The notes: generated by a model from the sequence alone, not told the origin. A stretch of 64,000 bases of DNA from Meandrina meandrites (GCA_963693305.1 OY855914.1:23596972-23660971), one strand, 5' to 3'. Shown: positions 24,201 through 35,654, counted from the first letter of the stretch. Program-made: numbers and translations.

Positions 24201-26239
24201 GGGAGGTGCGGTGGCCTAATGGTTCGTGTGCATGCGCTGGATTCCGGATCGAATGGTCCAGGTTTGAGCCCTGGCTGGGGTCATTGTGTTGTATTATTGG
24301 GTAAGACACTTGACTCTCATAGAGCCTCTCTCTTTTCCCAGGTGCATAAATAGCTACCGTTGAATTTAGTGCTGGGGGGGGGGGGGGGGGGTACCCTGTG
24401 ATCGACTAGCATCCATCCAGGGGAGAATAGAAATACTCCTAGTCGCTTCTCGCTACTGAAACCATGATATGCTCCGACCTAATTGGCCACTAGGCTCGTA
24501 TGCAGATTTAACCTTGCATTATTTAGAAATCAGAGCATGGGAAAGAAACATTTTCTACTCGGAGCCTTCAGTCCTATTGACCAGCGGTCAGCGGAAATGC
24601 CGGTAGGTACTTCATATATGGTATTCATAATGACGAAATGCCGACCACTGATCAAAATGCATGAAGGCTCTTGGTAACACTGATCCTATCTCACCAATTG
24701 CATCAGCTTCACTTCTCCATGAACGGACGTCTCTGTGCCTGGCGGAGGCACAGAGTTACATTCGATGAAACTAACAGCTGTTACTAGAACGTTAACTGAA
24801 AGAAAATTAAAGAAAACCTGCTTTTAGATAATTTGTTTTACGGTTGAATTGTTGGAAAATCTATAGTAAACGGGACCTTTGCGCTGCTAACCTTGCTAGA
24901 GGGCAAGCAACGGACTGGGACATCCAAAACAAAACGAAATCAACCAAACAAGCTAGACTTTCCTTTGTTTTGAATCTCTCTGAACGGAGCTTGCCCTCCT
25001 CTAGCATGGCGGATTTTATAGCAGTGACCATTAGCTGCAAAGGTCCATTACTTCGCAAGTACACTCATTTACTTTTATAATAACCTTTTTTATAAGAACG
25101 TTGAGGCTGAGATTTACCAAAATTTTAAGAACATGCTAAGAACATACCCCAGGCTGAGAGTCGGAGAACGACTTTATTTTGCCCATTTGTTTTAATTTCT
25201 TGTTAAATGAGTAGTACAACTAAATGCAAAACTATGGCCTAACAATACAATTTACTCAATGCTTAAAAGGAAATACCTTTACCATGTTTACATTAAATTA
25301 CCATGTTTACATTAAAAATGTTGTTTTCTTAATTATTGCATGATAGACTTTGTAGAACATCTCAGTTTATAGCCCAACTTAGACTTATAACATGTAACTG
25401 AAATCGCAGCCTCAAATCGCAAAAAAATAAGAACGCTCAGCCTCAACCCCAAATTTAGACGTTCTTACATAAAAAAGAGTGTACTTGATTATGTTAACGT
25501 AGTCTCAGTAGTCTGGGTACTTTGTGGCTTTGATGCGTTGTAGGTCACGGTCACCTCCGTTGTCACGTCAGTTAACTGAAATTATGGTCTCTTGGGCAGT
25601 CCCTTAGGTTGTCATGCAAACCCTTGGGTAGTAGCTTTGCGTGACGACCCAAAAATGACTTTAAAAAGGACTTAAAAATAGAGCTTTGGGCCTCCGATGG
25701 CCACAAAAATCTGGAGAGTAGCATACCGGCAGGGAACAGGGATGGCGCAGTGGTGAGAGCGCTCGCCTCCCACCAATGTGCCCCGGGTTCGATTTACGGA
25801 CCCGGCGTCATATGTGGGTTGAGTTTGTTGTTGGTTCTCGTCCTTGCTTCGAGGGTTTTCCTCCTCACACTTCCAAATTCCAATTCGATCGGGAATACGC
25901 GGGCCCACAAACTTCTAGTTTTAATTACTACCGTATTTAAAGGAAGGTAATTTATTATTATTTTTATTATTATTAATAATAATATTTAATGAGCATTTTG
26001 CTTTTCTAAAATTGTATCAGCCCTCCCCTCCCCCCTCCCACCCCACCACCACCCCAACCCCCTCGGCCACCAAGTCACTACTCGTACTCCTTGTACATAC
26101 GCCCGAGGGTTGCTTATGATCGTGGCTTTTTCCTATCATTCTAATACAAACTACATGTACCTTTTGAAGGAATCTTGGGAATTTTAAGCTTCGCGGCAGT
26201 CGTTGCTAGCATCATCAATCCACAAGCAAAGAAAAGCAT
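21300..26239 (-). CDS. Secreted Cu/Zn superoxide dismutase, copy 2 (complete)
   Basis: Six coding exons: 26239-26161, 24795-24695, 23943-23841, 23249-23180, 22845-22728, 21449-21300. They total 621 nt (206 residues plus TGA stop). The N-terminus ([16 protein letters not shown]) is a typical signal peptide. All metal ligands are present: [31 protein letters not shown], and IHEKIDDLG at the start of the last exon. Active-site Arg and second disulfide Cys are in GARLGCG. The C-terminus is about 9 residues longer than in copies 3 and 4 because the stop is further downstream. A foldback MITE (22517-22685) sits 42 bp beyond the exon 5 donor, and SINEs and repeats fill the other introns. The start is chosen because the signal-peptide exon aligns with those of copies 1, 3 and 4. 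Confidence 0.93.
21545..21650 (-). mobile_element. Fragment of the gggactcccat foldback family
   Basis: Reverse-orientation piece of the element seen in full at 33546-33937: tctcgtttaggggtataaatt, gattttggtctcccttaggg, tgacagctaaaaat-type segment and gcaaccctaa. No ends preserved. Confidence 0.6.
22517..22685. mobile_element. GGCCATTTTCG foldback MITE, copy a
   Basis: Arms of roughly 65 bp start GGCCATTTTCGTATTCTCGG and contain an aactggaact segment and aatggaggctaatgcggg. TA flanks both ends. A second copy is at 31846-32013. Located in the last intron of SOD copy 2. Confidence 0.8.
23387..23486. repeat. 27-bp perfect inverted repeat
   Basis: Arms 23387-23413 and 23460-23486 are exact complements, starting CAATACTGCAAGGCTGATCA, with a 46-bp spacer. 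Probably a small foldback transposon in an intron of SOD copy 2. Confidence 0.85.
23690..23775 (+). repeat. (GTTATC)n microsatellite
   Basis: Irregular hexamer repeats of the gttatc type, interspersed with cgttaacgtt variants. Intronic in SOD copy 2. Confidence 0.7.
24201..24520 (+). mobile_element. tRNA-derived SINE, copy a
   Basis: Head has a box A (ggtggcctaatgg) and box B (ggtttgagccctgg) as in RNA polymerase III promoters. The body carries ttgggtaagacacttgactc and a tail of gatcgactagcatccatcc and ctcctagtcgcttc. Contains an 18-G run. Three relatives are at 41919, 54850 and 59853. Confidence 0.85.
25083..25475 (-). repeat. Interspersed repeat, second copy
   Basis: Inverse-orientation counterpart of 1933-2350, lying between coding exons 1 and 2 of SOD copy 2. 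No open frame of note, so the element is non-autonomous. Confidence 0.65.
25737..25950 (+). mobile_element. Second tRNA-derived SINE family
   Basis: Box A-like ggatggcgcagtggtgagag and box B-like ccgggttcgattt, 45 bp apart, then tgtgggttgagtttgttgtt and a cctcctcac body. The tRNA-like fold is not complete enough to be a tRNA gene. Intronic in SOD copy 2. Confidence 0.75.
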
Positions 26240-27056
26240 TCTTGCTTTCTACTAAAACATTTCAAAACTTAAAATGATTAAAAATATTTCATATATTTTT
26301 TTTCCGTAGTGTTTTATTAAACTTTGCATGACACTTCGAGATCGAAATATTTACTCTCACCACCTTCAACATGCCCCCGCGATATTTTCTTGTGCGTGTA
26401 TATACATGTCATAATTTTGTCCCTGCCAGATATATGACGCTGCGACAAGTCACAACAAAATTCGTTCCAACTGATACGAATTATCGACTCAGAGATTTTA
26501 GACAAAACGGATAGACACTATCAATTACTTTAATTTTTTATTCACAAGCAGCATGGGCCAGCATGTCAATTGGGCACAAAAAGGGGCTCCGATCGCCTCC
26601 GTCGATCTGAGGTTTCACAAGTAAGCGCATGTAAGTTCGAGAAGCGGCTGATCCATTTCTATTTAAAACTGTTGCCTGCAGGCATATTAATTAAGACGCT
26701 ACTGAATAACGTGTAATCCAGTCCAAACCTGCCGGATCTAATCTTTAAATTAAGTGTCTGAACTGAACAAAGTGTAACGCGCCAAAATTAAATTAAAATG
26801 TGATCGAGTGTAACTTGGAGAGTTAAAAGGATTTATAACATCAAAAATCGTCACAATATACGCGACATGATAAGGGTTAGTTAAGCGATATAATTAAATT
26901 TATTTTGAATCCAATATTAAACGTGTCAAAAGACAATAAATCGATCGTGTTTAACAGTTAGTACATAACTGCCTTAAATTTGTACTTCGCCGAAGATATG
27001 CGTTCCTAAAATGTCCTACTTTCTTCAAGTAAGGGCAGAAACGAAGCAAGACTTAC

Positions 27057-27290
27057 CTTTTCTGAGAAAAGCAAAAATCAAGGACCGTTCTATTCACACA
27101 ACAATCGCATATAAAGAGTGGCACACAAAAGGCTGTTTGCGCTTATTGTTATTGTTGTATTCCATGTTAAACATGTGATTGTGTGATTTTTTACAAAGGA
27201 TTTGAATTAATTTGACCTGCAACGTGCATACATTATCTTTAGCATAGGAACGCAAGGCGTGCATTGGCTGTGCTGTTGATGGCAAGGTTC
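27057..27290 (-). promoter_or_regulatory. Promoter and leader exon of SOD copy 2
   Basis: A minus-strand donor (GTAAG, first base 27056) ends a probable non-coding leader exon whose start is near 27085. A TATA-like CTTTATATG lies at 27108-27116 on the minus strand. Upstream is a block also found ahead of copies 3 and 4: a core at 27118-27141 (plus strand gtggcacacaaaaggctgt) and more distal matches (acaaag.atttgaat, tgcatacatta, a cgca..gcgtgc motif up to about 27265). Leader and TATA positions are inferred; the conserved block is seen directly. Confidence 0.55.
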
Positions 27291-27639
27291 CACTGAATGA
27301 GTGTTGGCCGTTCGAGAAAACAGCATAAAATAATATTTTCCTAAATCCCCACCACAGTTAAATTATGGTTTGGACAAAAAACTTATGGACAAAAATGTGG
27401 AACGAATAAGTACTCGCTAGTAACACTGAAGAGGTATTTACCAGAAATGTCCGACAACATTCTGTTCTAGAAATTGGAGGCAATGTCCCCTTTTACTGAA
27501 CCGAGCTTTAAGTGAACGAAGATTCCACAGTAATTCTACAACAAAATTTGTAATTTTTGTAATTCGTTTAAGAAATTGTAATAATTTAATTTAGGTATTA
27601 TCAGAAGACGAAGAGCCACGCAGTGGAAGCGCTTCTAAT

Positions 27640-27704
27640 AAACTATTATTATTATTATTATTATTATTGCTATAATTCCTTAAAGTCTTGCCATTTTTAA
27701 CCTA

Positions 27705-27775
<71 letters not shown>

Positions 27776-27776
27776 C
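27640..27776 (+). repeat. (TTA)n microsatellite
   Basis: Two blocks of tta repeats (27640-27668 and about 27700-27776) split by non-repetitive sequence, in the intergenic region between SOD copies 2 and 3. Confidence 0.9.
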
Positions 27777-27926
27777 GTATCTACAACAAATTTCTCGATT
27801 TTCATTGCTTCTGCGTGCGCCTATTTGTCGCAAAATTGGCGAGCGATCACGTGGGTGTCCGATTACATATCAGGACCGCGTGTCACATATCAGTAAACCT
27901 AGTAAAATGGCCTCGCTGAGCAAGAG

Positions 27927-28025
27927 TACTCGTAGCTCAGTGGTTAGATTGTCCGCCCGTTGTCTGGGACTCAATTTTTTTTCTTTGTCTTACGCTCGCG
28001 ACATGCTGAATATTCCATATTTCAA
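27927..28025 (+). mobile_element. Third tRNA-related SINE head (truncated)
   Basis: ctcgtagctcagtggttaga is a box A segment of a tRNA-like head; box B is degenerate. It is followed by ggactcaattttttttcttt and a tcttacgctcgcgacatg body. A related head is at 44336-44400. Confidence 0.55.
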
Positions 28026-28569
28026 ATACAGATATCTAGTTTGAATTATTTGTTCACGTTGGATTCCTGCAATTGGACACCTAAGACACTCGCGCGTCAA
28101 CTCAACCAAGTGCACTTAGGGTGCTCACCATTTAGCCAAAAAATCCGGAAATTTCGGTTGAAAGTCAAATGGAACAGTAATTTTCCGGAAAATCCGTTCG
28201 AAAATTGTGGGCTACCTCCAGAGGTAGTCCTCTTTTCCCGTTCGGAATGGAACGTCGGAAATTTTCTTACCATTTGCACGATTTCCCAGTTCCAGTCTCT
28301 CATCAACGGAAAACAATAACAGGAAAGAATTTCAAATGGTAAGCGCCATCTCGTTCGGTTGGTTTGCTGATTTTGGAAAATCCCTTACCATTATTCAATG
28401 TTCATCCCGACCGGTTCCTTTCGACAAATGGTAAGCACCCTTGGATGGAAATTTTTCTTGTGGTTTTCCCACTGAAGTAAAACTGATTGAATATACCTTT
28501 TCACATAAAAGCTGTTCTCAAGGACTTAATCAATAATTGAACCTCGTGTCGCGCTGTGCAATTGGTAGC

Positions 28570-28640
28570 CTGCGAACGCAGACGTATTTCCGGCTGTCGC
28601 CGGAGACAAGCGACAGCCGGAAATACGTCTGCGTTCGCAG
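28570..28640. mobile_element. Hairpin element with 31-bp perfect arms
   Basis: Arms 28570-28600 and 28610-28640 are exact complements (right arm starts gcgacagccggaaatacg) with a 9-bp loop. A single arm of the same sequence is at 24040-24073 and a diverged piece near 46955, so this is a dispersed family. Confidence 0.85.
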
Positions 28641-29100
28641 CCTATGCAGATTTTGAAATTACTTGCACGATCGCTCTCTGAATTTTACAACACGTGGTCC
28701 AATTACTTACTGTAACACTGTGGTAGTGAAGTGTAGTACGAGGGGAAAGGCCAGGCTACTATCTCATTCAGGGTGGAATATGCTATACTAAACGTAAGGT
28801 CAACCTTTGAAGGTACAACTTCCAACCAATTTTGAGAAGTCTTCTGATTTGATTTCACAAAGAGATTTGTCATTTCCTTTAACTTTATTTCGAGTGTCTT
28901 TTTGTGAAAGATTACTGGAAAGGAGGTGTATTATCAAACTGTAATTTATTTATTTATTCTTCGCTAACCTAGAATACATTCAATATTTTGTTTCTGATTT
29001 GTTAAATCTTTGATTCGAATCATAAGTCGCAACAAGTGACGCCAAAACACTTCAAGGAAGCGTGGACGTCACAAGGCCATAAATCCTTATTCCTGATTGG

Positions 29101-32100
29101 CTAATCCAAGGGTGCGTAGAAGATAACACCGCATCCCAAGCGAGGGCCCGCGTTGCCAGTTTTCAAACTCTCATTTCTGGCAGGTCCAGTGCCTCGACCC
29201 AGATCATCCCGTTTTTGATGAATCTAAAAAAAAAGAAAAAAAAAGAAGGGAACATTTCTGTCGGAACGCAGAAAGAAAAAAACGTATAGCCAAGTTTGAC
29301 ATTCAATGCGAAATTTTGTCGCACTTCAGGTTTAGACACTTTTTCGTCGTCGGCAAAAGCACGTTACGTTCCCCGTTCGATAACAGTCGAACAGGGGGCA
29401 TAGATTTGAACATTTTCCAGGATTGAACGCAGGTGCTGTTTATCAAGAACTTCATATATGACTGGGTTGTTGGCCATTTACATACTATTTCATATTTTAC
29501 AGAATTGTGTGTGTTTAGATGAGGTTTTTTCAGTGAGGCTTGTTATAAAGGCGTGCATCTCATTAGCATTCAATCCTGGACATATTGGTTGCCGCAAATC
29601 GAAGCGGTCCCTGGGCAGGGTCTTGTCTGGAAAGGGGAATCGATTTTTGGGTCAGGTCTGAAATCGGAAAAGGGTTTCAAGAAGCGCGCCACCTCCCCAC
29701 CTCCCCCCTCCCCCCTCCCCCCTCCCCCCCCCCCCCCCCCCCCCCGTTGCCTGATCCCATCTTACCACAAACGCTCTTCCAATGACTGTGTAGGGCCCAG
29801 CCAATGAAACGACATGGTCCTCTATAGACGCGTCGATAACTCCGTTTTCGTCTGTTACCAGGTTTCCCAAGTCCCCAACATGACTGCAAGTAAGAAATAT
29901 GAATTCCATTTAATGAATAGGCCCCGTCACGCTGAGATCAAAAAGACGAATTTCTCGTGGGCTTCAGTAGTGTACGCCAGTAGCGGATCCAGGGGAGGGG
30001 CCCGGGGGGGCCAGGCCCCCCACCTTATTTTTTCGGAAATAGCGCATTTTCTTTGAAGTGCCGGAATTATCTTTGCAGAATTCAACATTCATAGTCAAGC
30101 GCGGCCCCTTCTTAGCTGAAGGTTTGGATCCGACACTGTACACATGCTCTACCATCCTTTTAAGCCTACTAGAAGTACAGGACTAGACGAAAACGCCGTT
30201 TTCGAATTTCTCCGGATTAGTGTGGACGGAGTCGTGGAGTCTCTCTAATGAATTCATGCATCGATGGGGGTACGATGTACAAAATTTAAGGAAACTTCAA
30301 TATAGTAGTTCTCTAAGTTGCAAAAACATGACAAAAATGAAACTAGGCCACTACACAAACAGAAGCATCTGGCCATTGAAAAACAAATATGGCCACGTAA
30401 AGAGTGCGTGATGTAGTGTGTCGTTGCGTGACACAGCTGCAGTACCGTATTTCGTCCTTCGGTCCACCATGGGTGTGGTTAAACGGATTGTAATGACCTC
30501 CGGTACTCTGGCAACCTGAAACATGTATAATCAGTATTAATGCACATTATCTCTGAAAATAATTAAAATAACTTGAAAAACAAAATAACCCTTATCTTAC
30601 ATGAATACCGGACGCCTGTCGTTTTTCACGCGGCTTAAAGGGACACTGTCACGGACATTTTTTGGCTTTTTCAGTAAAACGGCACCAAAATTACGACTAA
30701 GTAGTTTCAACCATGCAGGAAATGCTCCTAGAACATAAAGGGAAGGATATCTAGTAAATTGTTTAAAGAAGAGGGTGACCGTAAATAGTTTTCACAAATT
30801 TTTCCAAACCACAAGGACAGAACTTGAAAAAGTCAGGCTGACTTTTTCAAGTTGAGATTTAAAGCTCCCGATGGTATCCCAATTATATCACTCTACATCT
30901 AGCTTCAGTACACTGGTATAGTAATTTTAAGAAAAGCTGACCACTGTTAACAGGTTTTCAATGGTGTAAACATGTTTTTGGGCTGTTGAATTTTTGAAGG
31001 CATGCTCGTGACAGTGCCCCTTTAAGATTCACCTGGGAATTCTAGCTAAAAGAATTCCGCACTGGCGGCGAAGCACTTCAAAGTGTAACCATCTACATCC
31101 AAATCACACTAATGACCAATGATCAACGTTCTGTAATTACTAGGTCCATTTGGGGTCAGGCACTTAAGCGATGGTCAAATAACGGCTGCTTTTTGAGAAT
31201 GGGCTAAAGACGCGGAATTTTTTCTGATTGTATGGATAATACGGTAGTCAGAAACCAGTTTTGAGTGTTTACAACTGAGAATTTTCTAAACACCGCACAA
31301 GTCTTCGAATTTAGTGGTAGATCAAGACAAAATTGCTATCTTAACTTGAAATGTATTTACACCCTTTTTCGTTAAAAAAACACCTCTTTAATAAGGACGT
31401 CGATTACAAAAAAAGTGTATATTGTTGAGAAAAATTCGTTATCGATCTCTCTGTAGCCAAGGGTATAAACTCACCGTCAGTCACAGTGTCTCCAAACTCA
31501 TGGATGTGGAATCCGTGCGGCGTGTACGGTGGAAGACCCGAAATGTGCACAGTCATGTAGGTATTGGGACTTGGTAGTTGCTGCAAAAAACCCCCCACAA
31601 TATTGAGCAATTAGCGAGCGCTAATTAATAAACAAATAAATAACAAAAAATGCTGAGTCAAATCAGCAGTAAATATTTCAATTATATCGACGTTTGGTGG
31701 GCTGGAGACGCGCAGCTAAACACATGAGGTAAACCTCGTCCCCAGGGTCTCCACCGCAACGATTTTCAAAATGGCGGCTCGTTCGAAAGCCGAGAGGACC
31801 CTGGGGACGAAGTTGCACGGGAGGTTAAACAATTACTTGCAAATAGGCCAGTTTCGTATTCTCGGTTTTGAACTGGAACTAGCGTGCAATGGAGGCTAAT
31901 GCGGGGGAATATCATTAAAAAAGCTTCATCTCATTTGCATTAGAAAAGATTTACCCGCATTAGCCTCAATTGCAAGCTTGTTCCAGTTCGATACCGCGAA
32001 TACGAAAACGGCCTATAGGCCATTTTACAGTTGTCTGCTCAGTGACCTGGCCTTTGAATGGTAGCGAGGCTGGAGTTGACCTTGTTTTGATACAGACCTT

Positions 32101-34113
32101 ACTGCTTTTGTTTTGTAAATCAAGTTGTTCTGATGCTAACTAGTTTGCATTTACATGATAAAGCAGAGAGGTTTGTATCAATGCAAGGTCACCTCCAGCC
32201 TCGCTACCATTCAAAGGCCAGGCCACTGAGCAGACAACTGTAAAATGGCCTATTGAAGAAAACCCCCCAAATGATAGTTTTCAAAAGCAGAAAAAGTCGC
32301 TACAGAAGAAATAATAAACTGAAAGTAAATAGATGGTTATGACTAAGAGCAGTACTGGAACTTGAAAAAATTGGCCAACGATCTCAAGATATTCCACCCG
32401 TGATGTAGCTAGCAGTGTCTTAGTGAGCGAACGCATTTTGGTCGGACGAGCTCCATCTTGGATTCGAATTCTGGAGGGGCTTGTGGAGAGATGAGAAAAG
32501 CATCCTAGGGAACAGTGAGGCTGAATTGATGTACCTCCTTTAACGTGACTTGGACATTTGTATCGGGCAAGATCGGATTTGACTCGGGCGAACTCGGATT
32601 TGACTCGGCGATTCGATTAACTCGAATGCTTACCTGCATCATCTTAACTGTTCCTTTCACTGGGGTCTTTGTACCAGGCGGCGGAGCGGAGTTAGGCGTG
32701 ATAAAACTGAAAGCTGAAAATAAAGAAAGAAAAATTAAGAAACTTGATTTTAAAACGAGGGATTACGTTTTAATTTGCCGGAGGCGGGTTGCAAAATAAG
32801 TTCACAGTAGCAAGAACGAAGGCTATACTTCCCTTCCAAAGGTATAAAAACAAAATAAATTCCCCGCTTACTCTTGTAACGTACAGGCTGTATTCGCTGT
32901 TTATAAATACATAAATTACCTCAATGTATTTTAAGCTATTTTGCAGCTTGCAGTTTGTTTTGTTGTTTCTGATATAATTTGGCGCGACTGCATTACATTC
33001 GACGTTTGAAACCATTGCCGTGCTATCGTCATGCCACTGCTGGGCCAAATTCATTTTAGTTCGGCAGTAGCACGACGTTTAGAATAGGCCTAATACATTT
33101 ACCCGGGCATCCCGTGATAATCAAATAATGCAAAACCGAACATTCGCTCGATTCAGATCATATCGTGAGATGACGTAAGCCGCTCGCTTGGGTGTCGTTC
33201 GGCGACCGAACCAAATCGAACGTCATCGGACTTTATCGAATGTTCGATTTGGTTCGATTTGTGTTTATTTTTTGTGAGTTCGATTTCGTTCGATTACCGA
33301 ACAAAATCGAATTTAATCGTTCGATTAACGTTCGATTGCGTTCGATTGAGTTCGAAAACCCAACGTTCGTTGTGATAACCCGGAAGTATATTTATAAACG
33401 ATCGCATAGGTGTGCGTGATACAATGTTTATCCTGGGTTTCGTTTTGCTGTCAACAAGGTCATCAGGTAACTAGAATGTAGTACAGATGGGCCTAGGCGT
33501 GTAGATTTCGTTTAGTGATTGTGTAATTTCGTTGTGATCTCAGCTCCCGGGGGGACTCCCATATGGAAGGGACGGGGATGCTCGTCGGAAATTTTGAATT
33601 TAACCCCTAAAAGAGACCAATCTGGGCATGGCAGAAGCTAATGCAGACCCCTAAAAGAAACCATATCACGAATCAAAATTTTTTCTTTCTTATTTTTTCG
33701 TGCGCAACCCTAAACGAGACCTTGACGGCTAAAAAATAATGACAAATGAAAGCAAGGGACCGCGGACGAAAATGCTGCTGGTGTACGTAGGAGCTAAAAA
33801 AAAATAATAATGATAAAAAATAATGACATTTTGTCAAGAACACCCTAAGCGAGACCAAAATCTGAAATTTACACCCCTAAGCGAGACGACGAGCATCCCC
33901 GTCCCTTTCGAATGGGAGTTCCCCCCCCCCCCCCCCTAGGATCTCAGCTAGCGCTCTTTCTCTGATCAAACATCTGCTACGTTGAATTGTCGAAGTGTGG
34001 GTCTTCTTGCGTTCCCCACAATCAAACACGTTTTGCAAAGTACCTTGATAAACTCCCCTTTGTGCGGTAACAGCTGTTACTAGCACCATTAATCCCAAGG
34101 AAAACAACAGCAT
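29101..34113 (-). CDS. Secreted Cu/Zn superoxide dismutase, copy 3 (complete)
   Basis: Coding exons: 34113-34044, 32713-32634, 31580-31475, 30515-30446, 29883-29766, 29223-29101. Total 567 nt, 188 residues plus TAG stop. The signal peptide begins [17 protein letters not shown] and ends near an A-Q junction. Ligand motifs [31 protein letters not shown] and IHQKRDDLG are intact, as is the Arg/Cys motif (GPRLGCG, with Pro replacing the Ala of the other copies). Exon 2 is 21 nt shorter than in copies 2 and 4 because the Val-Thr-Ala stretch is carried by exon 1 here. A run of 22 G in the transcript (29724-29745) begins about 20 nt after the exon 5 donor. Confidence 0.93.
30639..31021. mobile_element. 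TTAA-flanked MITE (piggyBac-like)
   Basis: Ends AGGGACACTGTCACG and its near-complement (CGTGACAGTGCCCCT), each flanked by TTAA (30635-30638, 31022-31025), the piggyBac target duplication. Inside is a perfect 16-bp inverted repeat with a 1-base loop (30821-30853). Intronic in SOD copy 3; no transposase. Confidence 0.8.
31734..31813. mobile_element. CCTCGTCCCCAGGGTC foldback
   Basis: Short element with complementary ends (cctcgtccccagggtc / gaccctggggacga). Intronic in SOD copy 3. Confidence 0.65.
31846..32013. mobile_element. GGCCATTTTCG foldback MITE, copy b
   Basis: Same family and size as 22517-22685, in SOD copy 3. It abuts another foldback element at 32018, the two separated by TATA. 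Confidence 0.8.
32018..32250. mobile_element. GGCCATTTTACAG foldback MITE
   Basis: Arms of about 70 bp start GGCCATTTTACAGTTGTCTG and run through the tcagtgacctggcctttgaa and tagcgaggctgga segments. TA at both ends. Only the first ten bases resemble the neighbouring element. Confidence 0.8.
33190..33360 (+). repeat. GTTCGATT motif cluster
   Basis: gttcgatt and its complement recur about ten times in 170 bp at roughly 10-20 bp spacing (for example gttcgatttg, gttcgattac, gttcgattgc, gttcgattga). Intronic in SOD copy 3. Confidence 0.6.
33546..33937 (+). mobile_element. gggactcccat foldback element, copy a
   Basis: Ends ggggactcccatatggaagg with gacggggatgctcgtcg, and a complementary right end (gacgagcatccccgtccctt, gggagttccccc). 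The interior reads cccctaaaagagaccaatct and ccctaagcgagaccaaaat. Relatives at 35655-35982, 42365-42540 and 21545-21650. Confidence 0.8.
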
Positions 34114-34499
34114 TGTGGCAACCCTGTAAAAATAATAATCAGAATTTATTGATGAGAAAAATGTCACAATGTCTATCGGTTAGTCCAGGGATCTTTGCTT
34201 GACCCTTTCAATTCGATAAACCATCGACAGTGTTCTCTTGTTATAAATGTTTTTCTTTACACTCATGACTCGACAACTCTGGAAATGTTGCAGTCTTGAC
34301 TCATGTCGTTTCAGAATTGCTTGTAGCTGTACAAGGATATCCATTTGGGAGAATTTCGAATATGGGCTCGAATTTGCAAACCTACCTTGCCTGGACGCGG
34401 TACTGGCCAAACAGTTTTGTTTGAAGAAACAGTTTTGAAAATTTATACAAAAAAATTCGGTGAAAAGGGTTCAGAGCCACCTTAAATTTATGGGAAACT

Positions 34500-34790
34500 A
34501 AGCCAACTCTGAACCCTAAAGACAGAATTTTTAAAAATTTTGAGCATTTTAAAGCCCTTACTCAAGTGGGTCACGCCTCCGCTGTTGCTGATCACGCAAT
34601 CTCCACTGGCCACAACATCAAATGGGACCATTTCGAGGTCTTAGCCAGTGGACGTTGTGATTTACATTGTAAAATAAAAGAAACACTGTTTATACGGGAC
34701 TTAAAACCCACCCTTATAATGACAATGTTAGCAGTGAAAAGCTGTGGCTTTATTAGCTCTCACCTTTTGTTTTCATTACTGTTTAATTAG
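34500..34790 (+). pseudogene. Penelope-like GIY-YIG endonuclease 3' fragment
   Basis: The frame reads ..LTQVGHASAVADHAISTGHN, then IKWDHFEVLASGRCDLHCK and IKETLFIRDLKPTL. This is the end of the GIY-YIG nuclease domain attached to reverse transcriptases of Penelope-like elements. A small insertion after KPTL breaks the usual ending, so the copy is dead. Confidence 0.75.
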
Positions 34791-34853
34791 TTACCAGTAC
34801 CTCGCTTTGTATTTTTAGGATTTATAAATCTTTCGTTTTTTTGTAACCGTCAC

Positions 34854-34890
34854 TTCTGAAGATGCGTGCTGTAGCATTTGAAACGTCAAG
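34854..34890 (+). ncRNA. Possible hammerhead-ribozyme-like core
   Basis: CTGAAGA (34856-34862, fits CUGANGA), a short atgc..gcat stem, then GAAACGTC (34880-34887), about 70 bp after the Penelope-like fragment. Penelope-like elements are known to carry hammerhead motifs in their repeats. Stem I was not traced. Confidence 0.35.
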
Positions 34891-35654
34891 TAAATTTTAG
34901 ATTATTTTTCAAACCATGCATAGTTCATGTGTTATGTTTGTTGCCGCTGTTTGCATTTTATTTCTCGTTAAATATTGAAATGGCCAAAAACAAGAGTGTT
35001 TATGAAGAGATCAAATTTAGGATATGTTTGATCTCTTCTGACATTGTCACGGCCACGAATTTTGACTTCACGGGGATCAAAACTTGTTAAATGGTGAAAT
35101 CTACAAAAATTTTGTACTAAAACTATTCTTCAGCGTGATCGGCGTAGCTACAATAGAATGCTGGCGGCACTGTCTAAGCCATTACGAGCCACATTATATT
35201 GAAATGCGACAAAAATGACGCGCTCGATACGCATCGTCACCGATCGTCTCCGCGCTCTGACCAGGAATCCGAGAAACCGCCTGTTCTTGAGACTACAGTT
35301 TACAATAGTTTCCTTTCTTGTTTATCCAACAGGGACAACTGAAGTGACAAACATCAACCGATTTACAAGACAATCGAACGTATTAAAATTTGCTCAGCTA
35401 TTGCGTGTCAAATATGGCGACAAAATGTAACCTGTTTATGCAAGGTTTTGACACCAGTATCGCATATTAAAACATAAATTGACTGAACTCCTTTAGTTTG
35501 AATTTTACTTTCTTCATATCAATAAATATTCAAGTTTATCCACAAACGGGATGGAAACAAGACATCATAAAGAATTTCTTTAATATTTTTAACTTTTGGG
35601 AAACTGCCAAATCATCATAGGAAAACAAGGGGAATATCTCGTTTCGCCTCCCAG

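Noticed and set aside
24201..24275. tRNA gene
   Set aside because: Box A and box B are present but the cloverleaf is incomplete and the same head occurs in three other SINE copies.
29553..29909. Pro-rich and Gly-rich frames overlapping SOD copy 3
   Set aside because: Only the HVGDLGN part on the minus strand is a real exon; the remainder is the C-run intron.
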